DNA of 64,000 nucleotides from Paraburkholderia sp. BCC1884 (GTDB taxonomy: Bacteria > Pseudomonadota > Gammaproteobacteria > Burkholderiales > Burkholderiaceae): assembly GCF_900996225.1 (NCBI RefSeq), contig NZ_CAAJGL010000156.1:62001-126000 (forward strand), given 5' to 3'. Every line of letters starts with the position of its first letter. The stretch's first letter is position 1. A program made the translations under genes and the position numbers. Below are positions 45,559-54,418 of this stretch, piece after piece. The notes under the pieces are model-generated. The model was not told the DNA's origin, ran no database searches, and saw only the letters and a list, made by a program, of their open reading frames with translations.

Positions 45559-48500
45559 TCAGCGTCCGTTCGCGTTGAATGTGATGCTGCAGATCGTGCC
45601 GCCCATGTTGCTCAATTCCAGCGTTCCGTGCAGTTGGTGCGTCAGGTCGTGGACCAGTTGCAAGCCGAGTGAATCGGATTCCTTCAGCGAGAAGGCCGGC
45701 GCGATGCCGATGCCGTCGTCGGCCACGGTGAGCTTGCAGCGATCTTCATCGACCAGACCGAGTTCAATGCGCACGCAACCGCTCCGGCCTGCCGGGAAAG
45801 CGTGCTTCAACGCATTGGACACCAGCTCGTTGATGATGAGGCCACACGATACCGCACGGTTCATGTCGAGCTGCAACTCGTCCACCTCGATCTGCAATTC
45901 GACGGCCATATGACCGGTGTCGTAAGCGCGTGCAAGGTGGCCGCACAGGTTGCGCACATGCGTGGCCATCGCGATGCGCGCGAAGTTGCCGGCGCGGTAG
46001 AGGTTCTCGTGCACGAGAGCCATCGAGCGCACGCGGTTGCGGCTGTCGGCGAACAACTCGGCGACCGCCTTGTCGGTGACCCGGGCAGCCTGCAGGTTGA
46101 GCAGGCTGCTGATGAGTTGCAGATTGTTTTTTACCCGATGATGCACTTCATGCAGGAGCGCCTCTTTCTCTTCGAGCAGCGCTTCCTTTTCTTCGAGCGA
46201 AGCGTTTTCGAGTGAGATCGCTGCCTGCGACGCGAGCAATTCGAGCACCGCGATACGCGGCGGCGTGAATGCGCCCGGTGCGAGGTCGTTCTCCAGGTAC
46301 AGCACACCGATCAGCTTGCCCTGCTTGGCCAAAGGCAAACACAACACCGCGCGCACGCGGCTCGATCTGAAATATTCGTCGGTGGAGAACGGATGAGGCA
46401 AGGAAGCGTCGTCGAGCAACACACGCTGCCTGGTGCGCATGCTGTAGTGAAGAATCGACGTGGGCAGGTGCTGGGACGTCACCGTTTCGCTTTGCACGCG
46501 GACATCGACACCACGGCTCGCCAGTGCTTCGGCTTCGATCCACAACGCTTCGCCACGCGGCAATACGAGCAAAGCGCGGCCCGCGCCGGCATGTTCGAGC
46601 ACGATGGTCATCAGCGTCCGAATCAATTTCTCGAAGGCGATTTCGCCAGAAATCGCTTGCGAGGCTCGCACCACGGTCTCGACGTCGAACTGCTCCGCCG
46701 CGATGCCGCGGGTGGCGCCGTAATTTGCCGGTTCGGAGACCAGGTTCGGATAGCGGCGATCCAGTTGCTGAACCTTGGCTATCGCACCCCAACGTAAATA
46801 CGCAAGCCGCGCATTGCCGAAATAAGCGTGCGAGATAGTCGTGAAGCCGCGCGCCAGGTAAAACGTCGCGCCGATTTCGTTCGCCAGAGCTTCGACTAGC
46901 GAAAACTCGTGTTCACGAGCCAGACGGATCGCGTTCTCGTACTCGCCCATGGCGTCGAAATGATTGCCCTCGATGCGCGCAATCTCGCCGGCGATCAGCG
47001 CCGCGCGACATCCAAAGTTGCTCGGGCAATGCTCGGCCCAGAGCGCCACTTTCGCGTGATGCTCGACCAGGGCTTCTAAATGCCGGGGCCGCTCGTTTTC
47101 TTCAGCGTCGTCGTATTGACGTGCCCGCGCGAGCGCCGCATAAAAATGATATTCGGCGATTTCGAAGTGGCCCGACGAGGTCCACAGCAAAGGCGCGGCT
47201 TTCGCCGCCGCGGCCATCGCGTCCGCTATATTCCCCGCAAAATAACGGGCTTGCAGCTTGCGAATCCAGTACCAGCAGGCAGCAATGGCGAGGCACGGGT
47301 CGGCTTCGAGATGGGCCTCGAACGTGGTCTCGTCGAAAGTTTCGTCGTTGAAGGACGCCGGCGAAGGATTCAGGCCGCGCAGACTTCGAATCAACTGCAA
47401 CTGCGAACTGATGATATCCACGATCAGACCGAATTTGGCCGCCTGGACGACGCCGAGGCGCTGATGCGCCTCGCGCTCGACATCGGCCAGCGGTTCGCTC
47501 GCCGCCAGCAAACCGGTGACGAGACAGCAACTGCTGAAACCCGTATAGGTCAGGTCGCCGCTTTCGGTCGCCGCCTCGAACGCGCGGCGCAACAGCGGGA
47601 GGCCGGTGCGAATCGGCTTGGTCCAAGGCGTGACGTGGTACGCAAAGCACATGTACACGCGCGGCTTGAAGCGCTGCAAACCGCGTTCGTCGACGAGGCG
47701 CAGGCCCAGCTTCCCGAAGCTATAACCCGCTTCGTAGTCTCCGAACACGGGACCCGCCACCATGCCGAGGTACGAATACCCAATCGACGAGGCGTCGCTG
47801 TTGCCGTGTTCGAGACTCAGATTCGCCATCCGGCACAGGACGAGGCAAACCAGATTTTCATCGCTGAAAAACGCCGGCGGAAGGACGGCGGTGAGCACAT
47901 CGAGGGTCGCACGCCGGTCGGTGTCGGTGAGCAGCGGCAGATCGATCAGGGATTCGATCGGCGCCGTGCCGATCTGCTGAAGGAGCCGGTCGTACTCGAC
48001 GCGCGCCTGGTCGCGAGTGGGATGCGGCTCCCAATCGATCCCGACGCCACGCAGATACTCGAGGCAGATCTCCACCGCGCGGTCGCTCTGGTCCAGCGCG
48101 GTAAACAGCGTGACGCGCAGCCATGTGACCGCTGCGCGGTCCGGCAGCGTGGCCGCACGCCGGGATAAGGCGGCCAGACGCTCCTTGGCCGAATCGGTTT
48201 CGCCCGTGAGGAACTCGCATTCCGCGAGACTGCTTTCGAGCGCAAACTTCAGGGGGTAGTGCCGGTCCCAGGCATCGCGGCCCTCCAGCATCGCGCTGCC
48301 GATCGACAGATAGGTCGAAGCAGAAACATAGGCGGACGACGTCTTCGCGCGCCGCCCCGCAATCAGATTGAACTCGACGACCCGTTCGCGCTCGGCGGGA
48401 TCGTCGATGAGACTCAACGCGCGGTTGTACTGGTTGACGACCTCGAAGATATCCTGCTCGAGAACGGCGGCGCTCACATTCCCCGCAAACATCCGGCCGA

Positions 48501-50565
48501 TGCGCAAATGTGCGTGCGCGCGTTCGTCGACGGGAATGAGCGCATAGGCCGCTTCCTGCACCCGGTCGTGCAAAAACGCGTAGCCGTGCTCGCGCCGAAA
48601 CACGAGCCCCGCCTCCACCGCCGCGGCCAGCGCGGCATGGATCTCCTGCTCGGAGACACCCGCGACGCGCGCGAGCATGGCCGTCGCCGCGACGTTGCCA
48701 AAACAGGCGAACTGTTTCAGCGCGCCCTGTGCTGCCGGCGACACCCGTTCGATCTTGCCGACCATCAAATCGACGACGCTGTCGGAGAAGCGCGTCTGGC
48801 GCAGCGATTCAACGTCCCAATCCCAGGCGCGACGCAAAGGATCGAAGGCCAGGTGATGCTCGTCGGCGAGCATCTTCAGAAATTGCACCGTGAAAAAAGG
48901 ATTGCCGCCGGCCTTCTCGAAGATCAAGGCAGCGAGTGGCTGAACGTCCGCCTGGTCGGCGCGGAGTGCCTCAGCGATCAGACGCGCTACGTCCGCGAGA
49001 TGCAGCGGCGTCAGCACGATGTCCTCGACGGGCGTCCCCGCTGCGCGAATCGACGCGACCGCGCGCGCGAGCGGATGCGCCTGGCCCACCTCGTTGTCGC
49101 GATACGCGCCGATGAGCAGCAGATTTTTCAGGCGCGGCTCGGCAAGCAGATTGTCGAGCAGACTGAGCGTGCCGGCATCCAGCCATTGCAGGTCGTCGAG
49201 GAACAGCACCAGTGGATGATCGGCATGCGCAAACGCGCCGATGAAACGCGCGAAGACCCTCTGAAAACGGACCTGAGCGTCCTGCGCGGACAGCTCGGGT
49301 ACGCTCGGCTGCACCCCGATGATGTTTTCCAGCGCGGGGATCAGGTTGACGATCAACTGACCGTTCGCGCCAACCGCCTCGCCGAGCCGCTTGCGCCAGC
49401 GCGCGACCTCCGCGTCGCCCTGCTCCAGAATCTGGCGAATCAGACTGTGAAACGCCTGACCCAGAGTGGCATACGGAATATCGCGTTTGTACTGATCGAA
49501 CTTGCCGGCGGCGAAGCGCGCGCCCGAGGTCGCGAGCTTTTTCTGCAACTCATTGACCAGCGACGATTTGCCGATGCCGGAGTAGCCCGACACGAGGACG
49601 AGCTCGGCTCGCCCTTGCCTCGTCAAGCGCTCGAAAGCCGCATGCAGCGTTGCCGTTTCCGCCTCCCGGCCATAGAGCCGCTCCGGAACCAGCAACCGCT
49701 CGGCCGCGTCGCGCGTGCCGAGTGCGAACGGTTCGATGCGCCCGGTTTGCTGCCATGCCTCGACACAGCGCAGCAGATCGTCCTCCAGACCGCGCGCGGT
49801 CTGGTAGCGATCCTCGGCGGTCTTCGCGAGCAGCCGCATGACGATCGCGCCGACCTGGGGCGGCACCGTGCTCACCACCTCGTTCAACGGAATCGGCGTT
49901 CTGGCGATATGGCTGTGAATCCATTCGACCGGCGAATTCGCGCGATAGGGCGAGCCACCGGCAAACATCTCGTACAGCGTGAGGCCGAGCGAATAAAGAT
50001 CGGTGCGCGAGTCGACCGGGCGATTGATGCGCCCGGTCTGCTCCGGCGCCAGATAAGGCAGCGCGCCCGCCGTCCTGTCGGGCAGCGAACCGGGCGCCCG
50101 TTCGCTCGTCTCACGCGAAGCGAATCCGAAACCGGTCAAGGCGACGCCATCGGTATCGGGATCCACCAGAATATTGACGGGCCGGATGTCCTTGTGGATC
50201 AGACCGCGCCCGTGCAGGTCGGCGATCGCGCCGGCGAGATTTCTCGCGACGCTCAATGCCCGATCGAATGGCAAGGACCCCATCGGAATCGACGAAAGCG
50301 AAATGCCGCGGGGATCTTCGAGTATCAATGCCGTGCTGCCGCGGTGCTCGATCAAGGCGTGCGGCCGAGCGATCAGCGGCCCCTCCAGCAAACCTCGCAA
50401 TTCATAGGCGCGTTCGAGCCGTGCCTGACTATCGGCGGCCGGCTGCAGGGCCGATGAGGTAACGGCGAGCCACGTCTGGGCGTGATCGCGCCGTTCGATT
50501 CTGGACAATACGAACTCGCCGTCGTCGCAGAGCGTTTCAAATTCGAAGTCTGATAATTCGATCAT
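45559..50565 (-). CDS. Giant sensor: Ser/Thr-kinase-like domain, AAA/STAND ATPase, GAF, HisKA_2 histidine kinase
   Basis: This 1668-residue protein has an N-terminal protein-kinase fold (about 15-270), a STAND-type ATPase (Walker A SGYSGIGKSS near residue 325, Walker B LVLFLDDLQWLD), a long helical repeat region (about 650-1280), a GAF domain (about 1310-1455) and a HisKA_2/HATPase kinase (HHRVKNNLQLISSLLNLQ near 1473, DDGIGIAPAF). The kinase fold keeps LIHKDIRPVNILVD, but the DFG Asp is Gly (LTGFGFAS). I also see no Gly-rich loop or VAxK lysine, so it is probably a pseudokinase. The gene follows an OmpR-type regulator by 26 bases and precedes two hybrid kinases, implying one phosphorelay operon. 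The signal is unknown. Confidence 0.92.
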   Translation of the reverse strand: MIELSDFEFETLCDDGEFVLSRIERRDHAQTWLAVTSSALQPAADSQARLERAYELRGLLEGPLIARPHALIEHRGSTALILEDPRGISLSSIPMGSLPFDRALSVARNLAGAIADLHGRGLIHKDIRPVNILVDPDTDGVALTGFGFASRETSERAPGSLPDRTAGALPYLAPEQTGRINRPVDSRTDLYSLGLTLYEMFAGGSPYRANSPVEWIHSHIARTPIPLNEVVSTVPPQVGAIVMRLLAKTAEDRYQTARGLEDDLLRCVEAWQQTGRIEPFALGTRDAAERLLVPERLYGREAETATLHAAFERLTRQGRAELVLVSGYSGIGKSSLVNELQKKLATSGARFAAGKFDQYKRDIPYATLGQAFHSLIRQILEQGDAEVARWRKRLGEAVGANGQLIVNLIPALENIIGVQPSVPELSAQDAQVRFQRVFARFIGAFAHADHPLVLFLDDLQWLDAGTLSLLDNLLAEPRLKNLLLIGAYRDNEVGQAHPLARAVASIRAAGTPVEDIVLTPLHLADVARLIAEALRADQADVQPLAALIFEKAGGNPFFTVQFLKMLADEHHLAFDPLRRAWDWDVESLRQTRFSDSVVDLMVGKIERVSPAAQGALKQFACFGNVAATAMLARVAGVSEQEIHAALAAAVEAGLVFRREHGYAFLHDRVQEAAYALIPVDERAHAHLRIGRMFAGNVSAAVLEQDIFEVVNQYNRALSLIDDPAERERVVEFNLIAGRRAKTSSAYVSASTYLSIGSAMLEGRDAWDRHYPLKFALESSLAECEFLTGETDSAKERLAALSRRAATLPDRAAVTWLRVTLFTALDQSDRAVEICLEYLRGVGIDWEPHPTRDQARVEYDRLLQQIGTAPIESLIDLPLLTDTDRRATLDVLTAVLPPAFFSDENLVCLVLCRMANLSLEHGNSDASSIGYSYLGMVAGPVFGDYEAGYSFGKLGLRLVDERGLQRFKPRVYMCFAYHVTPWTKPIRTGLPLLRRAFEAATESGDLTYTGFSSCCLVTGLLAASEPLADVEREAHQRLGVVQAAKFGLIVDIISSQLQLIRSLRGLNPSPASFNDETFDETTFEAHLEADPCLAIAACWYWIRKLQARYFAGNIADAMAAAAKAAPLLWTSSGHFEIAEYHFYAALARARQYDDAEENERPRHLEALVEHHAKVALWAEHCPSNFGCRAALIAGEIARIEGNHFDAMGEYENAIRLAREHEFSLVEALANEIGATFYLARGFTTISHAYFGNARLAYLRWGAIAKVQQLDRRYPNLVSEPANYGATRGIAAEQFDVETVVRASQAISGEIAFEKLIRTLMTIVLEHAGAGRALLVLPRGEALWIEAEALASRGVDVRVQSETVTSQHLPTSILHYSMRTRQRVLLDDASLPHPFSTDEYFRSSRVRAVLCLPLAKQGKLIGVLYLENDLAPGAFTPPRIAVLELLASQAAISLENASLEEKEALLEEKEALLHEVHHRVKNNLQLISSLLNLQAARVTDKAVAELFADSRNRVRSMALVHENLYRAGNFARIAMATHVRNLCGHLARAYDTGHMAVELQIEVDELQLDMNRAVSCGLIINELVSNALKHAFPAGRSGCVRIELGLVDEDRCKLTVADDGIGIAPAFSLKESDSLGLQLVHDLTHQLHGTLELSNMGGTICSITFNANGR

Positions 50566-50591
50566 GCTGCAGCCCCGCCGCCGCGTTTGCG

Positions 50592-51272
50592 CTAGTCGTT
50601 CACCGACAACATGTAGCCAGCATTGCGTACCGTCTTCAACAAGGAACGCTCGAAGCCCGCGTCGATCTTGTGGCGTAGCTTGCTGACGTGGACGTCGATC
50701 ACATTGGTTTGCGGATCGAAGTGATAGTCCCAGATGTTTTCCAGCAGCATGGTGCGTGTAACGACCTGATCCTTGTGGCGCATCAGGTATTCAAGCAGCT
50801 TGAATTCGCGCGGCTTCAACGCGATCGGCTTGCCCGCGCGCATGACCTTGCGGGAAAGCAGGTCGATGCAGAGATCGTCCACTTTCAGCGTGGTCTCGGC
50901 GTAGTTTTCATGCGAGCGGCGAGTCAAGGCGTCGAGCCGGGCCAGCACCTCGCCGAACGCGAATGGCTTGACCACGTAGTCGTCGCCGCCGGCCTTCAGC
51001 CCGCGAATGCGCTCGTCGACCTCGTCTAGCGCGCTCACGATGAGGATCGGGACTTTGTTGCCCGTTGCCCGCAATGCCGCGATGATGCCGAGCCCGTCGA
51101 TCCCGCCGGGCAGCATGCGATCCATGATGATGGCGTCATAGGTCTCGCTGGCGGCGAGAAACATGCCGTCGCGACCGTTGTCCGCGGAATCGATGACATG
51201 CCCCTCTTCTGCCAGGCCTTTTTTCAGAAACCCGGCAACCTGTTCGTTATCTTCGACGAGCAAGATTTTCAT
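50592..51272 (-). CDS. OmpR/PhoB-family response regulator
   Basis: This 226-residue response regulator has a receiver domain with phospho-Asp51 (AIIMDRMLPGG), acidic pocket Glu7-Asp8, and Lys in DDYVVKPFAFGEV. An OmpR winged helix follows (LKPREFKLLEYLMRHKDQVVTRTMLLENIWDYHFDPQTNVIDVHVSKLR). The ATG at MKILLVEDN is preferred to one five codons upstream. It is first of the signalling operon. The usual membrane histidine kinase partner is missing; instead three soluble kinases follow, any of which may be its phosphodonor. Confidence 0.93.
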   Translation of the reverse strand: MKILLVEDNEQVAGFLKKGLAEEGHVIDSADNGRDGMFLAASETYDAIIMDRMLPGGIDGLGIIAALRATGNKVPILIVSALDEVDERIRGLKAGGDDYVVKPFAFGEVLARLDALTRRSHENYAETTLKVDDLCIDLLSRKVMRAGKPIALKPREFKLLEYLMRHKDQVVTRTMLLENIWDYHFDPQTNVIDVHVSKLRHKIDAGFERSLLKTVRNAGYMLSVND

Positions 51273-51735
51273 TGGAATTCCGCGCACTCGGGCTCAGGTA
51301 TCGGCGAGATCCGAATACCGCCGCGATCGTCGTTCATGCTTTTCTCCGCAGCTCAGCAACGCTCAAGACTTCAATGCCAGCCCGGACCGACCGTGGGATG
51401 ACAGAGCCATCCGCATGCTGTCGGCCGGACGGCGCGCTCCCGGCTAATCCACCGATTATCCGGGAAAATCGGCGACATACGAATTTGCGCGCTCATTAAA
51501 TTTTTTTAATTTTTGCCCCGAATACCCCTGGCTATATTTCCGGGTCGATATGGCGGCCTTGCATTCGCGGCCGCGGCGCTGAGCAGGTTGAAAACATTGC
51601 GTTAACTTTCCTTAATGATTCCCTAATCGTGGGGATATTCCGCCAATTCTAGAATCACTGCCAATCAAACGGGAAATGTCACCGTGACACGGCAGACGCC
51701 CAGCATGGACACACTCAATCCCAAGCGGAACCGCC
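51273..51735. other. Divergent regulatory gap upstream of the signalling operon and the winged-helix ATPase gene
   Basis: About 460 bases without a supportable gene. It holds an AT-rich tract (51494-51515) with ATTAAA/TTTAAT arms, unusual against the GC-rich surroundings, and 11-base direct repeats at 51601-51633. It probably contains promoters for both directions. Confidence 0.5.
51601..51633. promoter_or_regulatory. Tandem 11-base direct repeats (OmpR-type box candidate)
   Basis: Three tandem elements read GTTAACTTTCC, TTAATGATTCC and CTAATCGTGGG. TTAA/TTAA/CTAA cores start at 51602, 51612 and 51623, that is every 10-11 bases. OmpR/PhoB-type winged-helix proteins bind direct repeats with that spacing. 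Both the OmpR-type regulator encoded to the left and the winged-helix ATPase encoded to the right are possible binders. Confidence 0.4.
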
Positions 51736-53214
51736 ATGATCAAGATCGGCAGAGTCGACGTGTCGCTGGAACTACGCAAGCTGTTTCTGAACGGCCAGCC
51801 GATGCGTCTCGGCACGCGGGCCTTCGATATCCTCGAAGTGCTGATCGAGGCGAGCGGCCAGCTCGTCACCAAAGAAGATCTGTTCAGCGCGGTCTGGCCC
51901 GACACGATCGTCGAAGAGAGCAATCTGCAAGTTCACATTTCCGCGCTCCGAAAATTGCTCGGACCGGACAAGGATCTCATCAAGACCATCCCGGGTCGCG
52001 GATACTGCCTGATCCGCGGCCGCCAGTCCGAGCAGGCAACGTCCCCGCTGTGGAGTGAAGCGAACCCGCCGGAATCCGGTCTCGCGCCGAATCCCTTTCC
52101 CCTGTGTTGCGCCCCGTTGATCGGCCGGCAGCAGGCGCTGGAGGACGTCAGAGGCGCGATCGACGTGTCGCCCCTGGTGACGCTGGTCGGCACCGGCGGC
52201 ATCGGCAAGACGCAACTCGCCCTGGAGGCAGCGCGTTCGATCGCTTCCAGGTTCGCCGAGGTGCGCTATGTCGACCTCTCTGCGATCGAACATCCGGACT
52301 CGATACTGAGCACGATCTACGACGGGCTCGCCCACCCGCCCGAGGGTGGCGCGTCGCTGCGGGCGCGCAGGCAGCTGGTCGTACTCGACAACTGCGAGCA
52401 CGTGATTCACGAAGCCGCCTCGCTGTGCGAACGGCTGATTCAGTCCAACCCCGACATCAAGATCGTCGCGACGAGCCGCGAGCCGCTGCGCGCCAGTTTC
52501 GAGCGCATTTACCGCGTCCTGCTACTGGAAGTCCCTCGGCAAGCGGCAGATCACGAGGAAGTCTTGCGCTGCAGCGCCGTGCAAATGTTCATTTCACGCG
52601 CACGGGCGCGTGAGCCCGACTTCCTGGCAGATGGGGAAAGCCTGGATCTGATCGGCGTGATCTGCCGACGACTGGACGGCCTGCCGCTGGCACTGGAACT
52701 GGCGGCGGCCCGCGTGACCACCCTGGGTATCGGCGAACTCGTCACGCAACTCGACAATCGTTTTTTCGTGTTGACCGGCGGCTTGCGTACCGCGCCGGCG
52801 CGCCAGCGAAGCCTGAAGGCTACGCTCGACTGGAGTTATCAGCTTCTCTGCAGCCGGGAGCGCATAGTGCTGCGGCGCATCAGCGTATTCCACGAGCGTT
52901 TTCGGCTCGGCGAGGCATGTCGGATTGCCGCCCGCGACGGCCTCACCGAAGATGACGTGATCGAAGCGATCGCGGGCCTCGCCTCGAAGTCGCTACTCAC
53001 GGTGGGAGCGTGCGGTTCCGCTATGAGCTACGCCCTGCTCGAAAACGTACGGGCCTACGCATTGCAGATGCTCGACGAAGCCAGCGGCAGCGACATGACG
53101 GTCAACAGGCACGGACCCGGCGCCGGCGCCGGGGGCCGCAGCATGGCGGGGGCGCAGACCGATACCACCGTGCCCGACGATCAGCAGATGAGCCTGGCGA
53201 TACCGGACGGTTGA
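51736..53214 (+). CDS. Winged-helix/predicted-ATPase (STAND, COG3903-like) regulator A
   Basis: This 492-residue protein has an N-terminal OmpR-type winged helix (residues 5-95; TRAFDILEVLIEASGQLVTKEDLF and SNLQVHISALRKLLG). It is joined directly to an NB-ARC-like ATPase: Walker A VGTGGIGKTQLALEAA (about 152-167), Walker B LVVLDNCEHVI, then ATSREPL and LDGLPLALELAAARV as in AfsR/LuxR-type ATPases. It lacks both a BTAD domain and the usual long TPR tail. The last 40 residues are Gly/Ala-rich and look disordered. It is a paralogue of the gene at 54419. It likely acts as an ATP-dependent transcription switch; signal and targets are unknown. Confidence 0.88.
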   Translation: MIKIGRVDVSLELRKLFLNGQPMRLGTRAFDILEVLIEASGQLVTKEDLFSAVWPDTIVEESNLQVHISALRKLLGPDKDLIKTIPGRGYCLIRGRQSEQATSPLWSEANPPESGLAPNPFPLCCAPLIGRQQALEDVRGAIDVSPLVTLVGTGGIGKTQLALEAARSIASRFAEVRYVDLSAIEHPDSILSTIYDGLAHPPEGGASLRARRQLVVLDNCEHVIHEAASLCERLIQSNPDIKIVATSREPLRASFERIYRVLLLEVPRQAADHEEVLRCSAVQMFISRARAREPDFLADGESLDLIGVICRRLDGLPLALELAAARVTTLGIGELVTQLDNRFFVLTGGLRTAPARQRSLKATLDWSYQLLCSRERIVLRRISVFHERFRLGEACRIAARDGLTEDDVIEAIAGLASKSLLTVGACGSAMSYALLENVRAYALQMLDEASGSDMTVNRHGPGAGAGGRSMAGAQTDTTVPDDQQMSLAIPDG

Positions 53215-53244
53215 TCGACAAAATGGGCAACGTGGCCCACCGGC

Positions 53245-53619
53245 TCAACGCTCGCCATTCTTGCGCCCGATGGCAAGTTCGATTGAATCGAGCAGCACTT
53301 CTTCAGCGAACGGCTTTCGAAGAAAACTCACCGCGCCGTGTTGCATGGCCCGCTCGACCGTCTCACCGTCGCCGTGCGCCGACATGAACACAACGGGGAT
53401 CGCCCGATGCTCCGCATTCAATTGCCGTTGCACATCGAGGCCTTGCATGCCGCGCATCCGGATGTCGAGCAACACGCACAGCGCATCGTCGATCTCGGGC
53501 GAAGCAAGAAACTCTTCGCCCGAAGAAAAGGTCATGGTTGTGTAACCCACGGCCTTGAGAAGGTTGCCGACGCCACTTCTTACCGAGGCGTCATCGTCGA
53601 CGATGCACACAAAACTCAT
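53245..53619 (-). CDS. Stand-alone receiver protein (FixJ/CheY-like response regulator)
   Basis: This protein of about 124 residues has only a receiver domain: acidic pocket CIVDDDASVR, phospho-Asp52 (LLDIRMRGMQG), switch residue in VVFMSAHGDGE, and Lys in SFLRKPFAEEVLLDSI. The pattern is that of FixJ/NtrC-type receivers but without an output domain. It would act by binding a partner or as a phosphate shuttle. The ATG at MSFVCIVDD is favoured, with GGAG about 11 bases upstream. An ATG three codons earlier is possible. It follows the FixJ-like gene on the same strand, 77 bases downstream. Confidence 0.88.
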   Translation of the reverse strand: MSFVCIVDDDASVRSGVGNLLKAVGYTTMTFSSGEEFLASPEIDDALCVLLDIRMRGMQGLDVQRQLNAEHRAIPVVFMSAHGDGETVERAMQHGAVSFLRKPFAEEVLLDSIELAIGRKNGER

Positions 53620-53695
53620 AGCTGCCATTACTCCAATTGCGCCGGCCACTTAACAGAGAAAAAAATCCGGCGCGATATTTACTGCGTCCGCAGAC

Positions 53696-54322
53696 TCATC
53701 GCGTTCGACGAATCAACTCCCACATCTTCGCCAGTTCGATCAGCGTTTTGGCCTGCATCTTGCTCATTACGCGACGCTTGTGAACTTTCACGGTCACTTC
53801 CTGCGTGCCCAGTTCATGGGCGATCTGCTTGATCATCTTGCCTTCCACCGCCAGCTCGCCCACTTCCATTTCGCGCGGCGTGAGCAAGGCAGCGCGCCGC
53901 ACCACCGCCGCGTTGAACTCGCGCTCGGCGAGGTTGGCTTTGTCCTGCGCGAGCGCTCGGCTGACGGCGGCGAGCAGTTCTTCGTCGTCGGACGGCTTGG
54001 TCAGGAATTCCTGCGCACCTGCCTTGATTGCCCGCACCGACATCGGGATGGAGCCATGACCGGTCAGGAAAATGATCGGCACCTGCACCCCTTTCTGCGC
54101 CAACTGATCCTGTACGGCAAAACCATTCGTGGATTGCAGGTTCATGTCGAGCACGATACACATCGGCACATTGGGCAATTCCTGGGACAACACTTCCGCC
54201 GGCGACGCGAACCCCTGCGCCTCGAAACCGGCTGAACGCAGCAGACGCACAAGCGCATGACGCACGCTTTCTTCATCGTCAATCACATACACCATCGGTT
54301 CGATTTCCGAAGGACCGGGCAT
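53696..54322 (-). CDS. FixJ/NarL-type response regulator (REC-LuxR HTH)
   Basis: This 208-residue regulator has a receiver (VYVIDDEESVRHALVRLL, phospho-Asp59 in CIVLDMNLQ, LTGHGSIPMSVRAIKAGAQEFLTKPSDDEEL), closely of the FixJ/TodT type. A LuxR helix-turn-helix (LTPREMEVGELAVEGKMIKQIAHELGTQEVTVKVHKRRVMSKM) follows. The ATG of MPGPSEIEP is chosen; an upstream extension lacks conserved sequence. No membrane kinase is adjacent. The soluble kinases of the left-hand operon are candidate donors. It lies between the winged-helix ATPase gene upstream and the stand-alone receiver downstream, all on one strand. Confidence 0.92.
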   Translation of the reverse strand: MPGPSEIEPMVYVIDDEESVRHALVRLLRSAGFEAQGFASPAEVLSQELPNVPMCIVLDMNLQSTNGFAVQDQLAQKGVQVPIIFLTGHGSIPMSVRAIKAGAQEFLTKPSDDEELLAAVSRALAQDKANLAEREFNAAVVRRAALLTPREMEVGELAVEGKMIKQIAHELGTQEVTVKVHKRRVMSKMQAKTLIELAKMWELIRRTR

Positions 54323-54418
54323 TGCAGTTTCCAGAAAAAATGGGGAGTCTTGGGTGCCGTCATGGTACCTGATGCCCACCTCTGGATTCTCGTTCCAGCC
54401 CGTAATCCACGCCTTTTC

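Noticed and set aside
43006..45672. 888-codon open frame on the plus strand
   Set aside because: It is antisense to the hybrid kinase, which has clear domains. Long antisense frames are expected at this GC content, and its translation is Arg/His-rich with no recognisable domain.
48259..50457. 732-codon open frame on the plus strand
   Set aside because: Antisense shadow of the 1668-residue sensor gene, with low-quality Arg/Gln-rich translation.
51494..51515. AT-rich T-run tract considered as an intrinsic terminator
   Set aside because: No GC-rich stem precedes the T-run, and the flanking genes diverge from this gap rather than ending in it.
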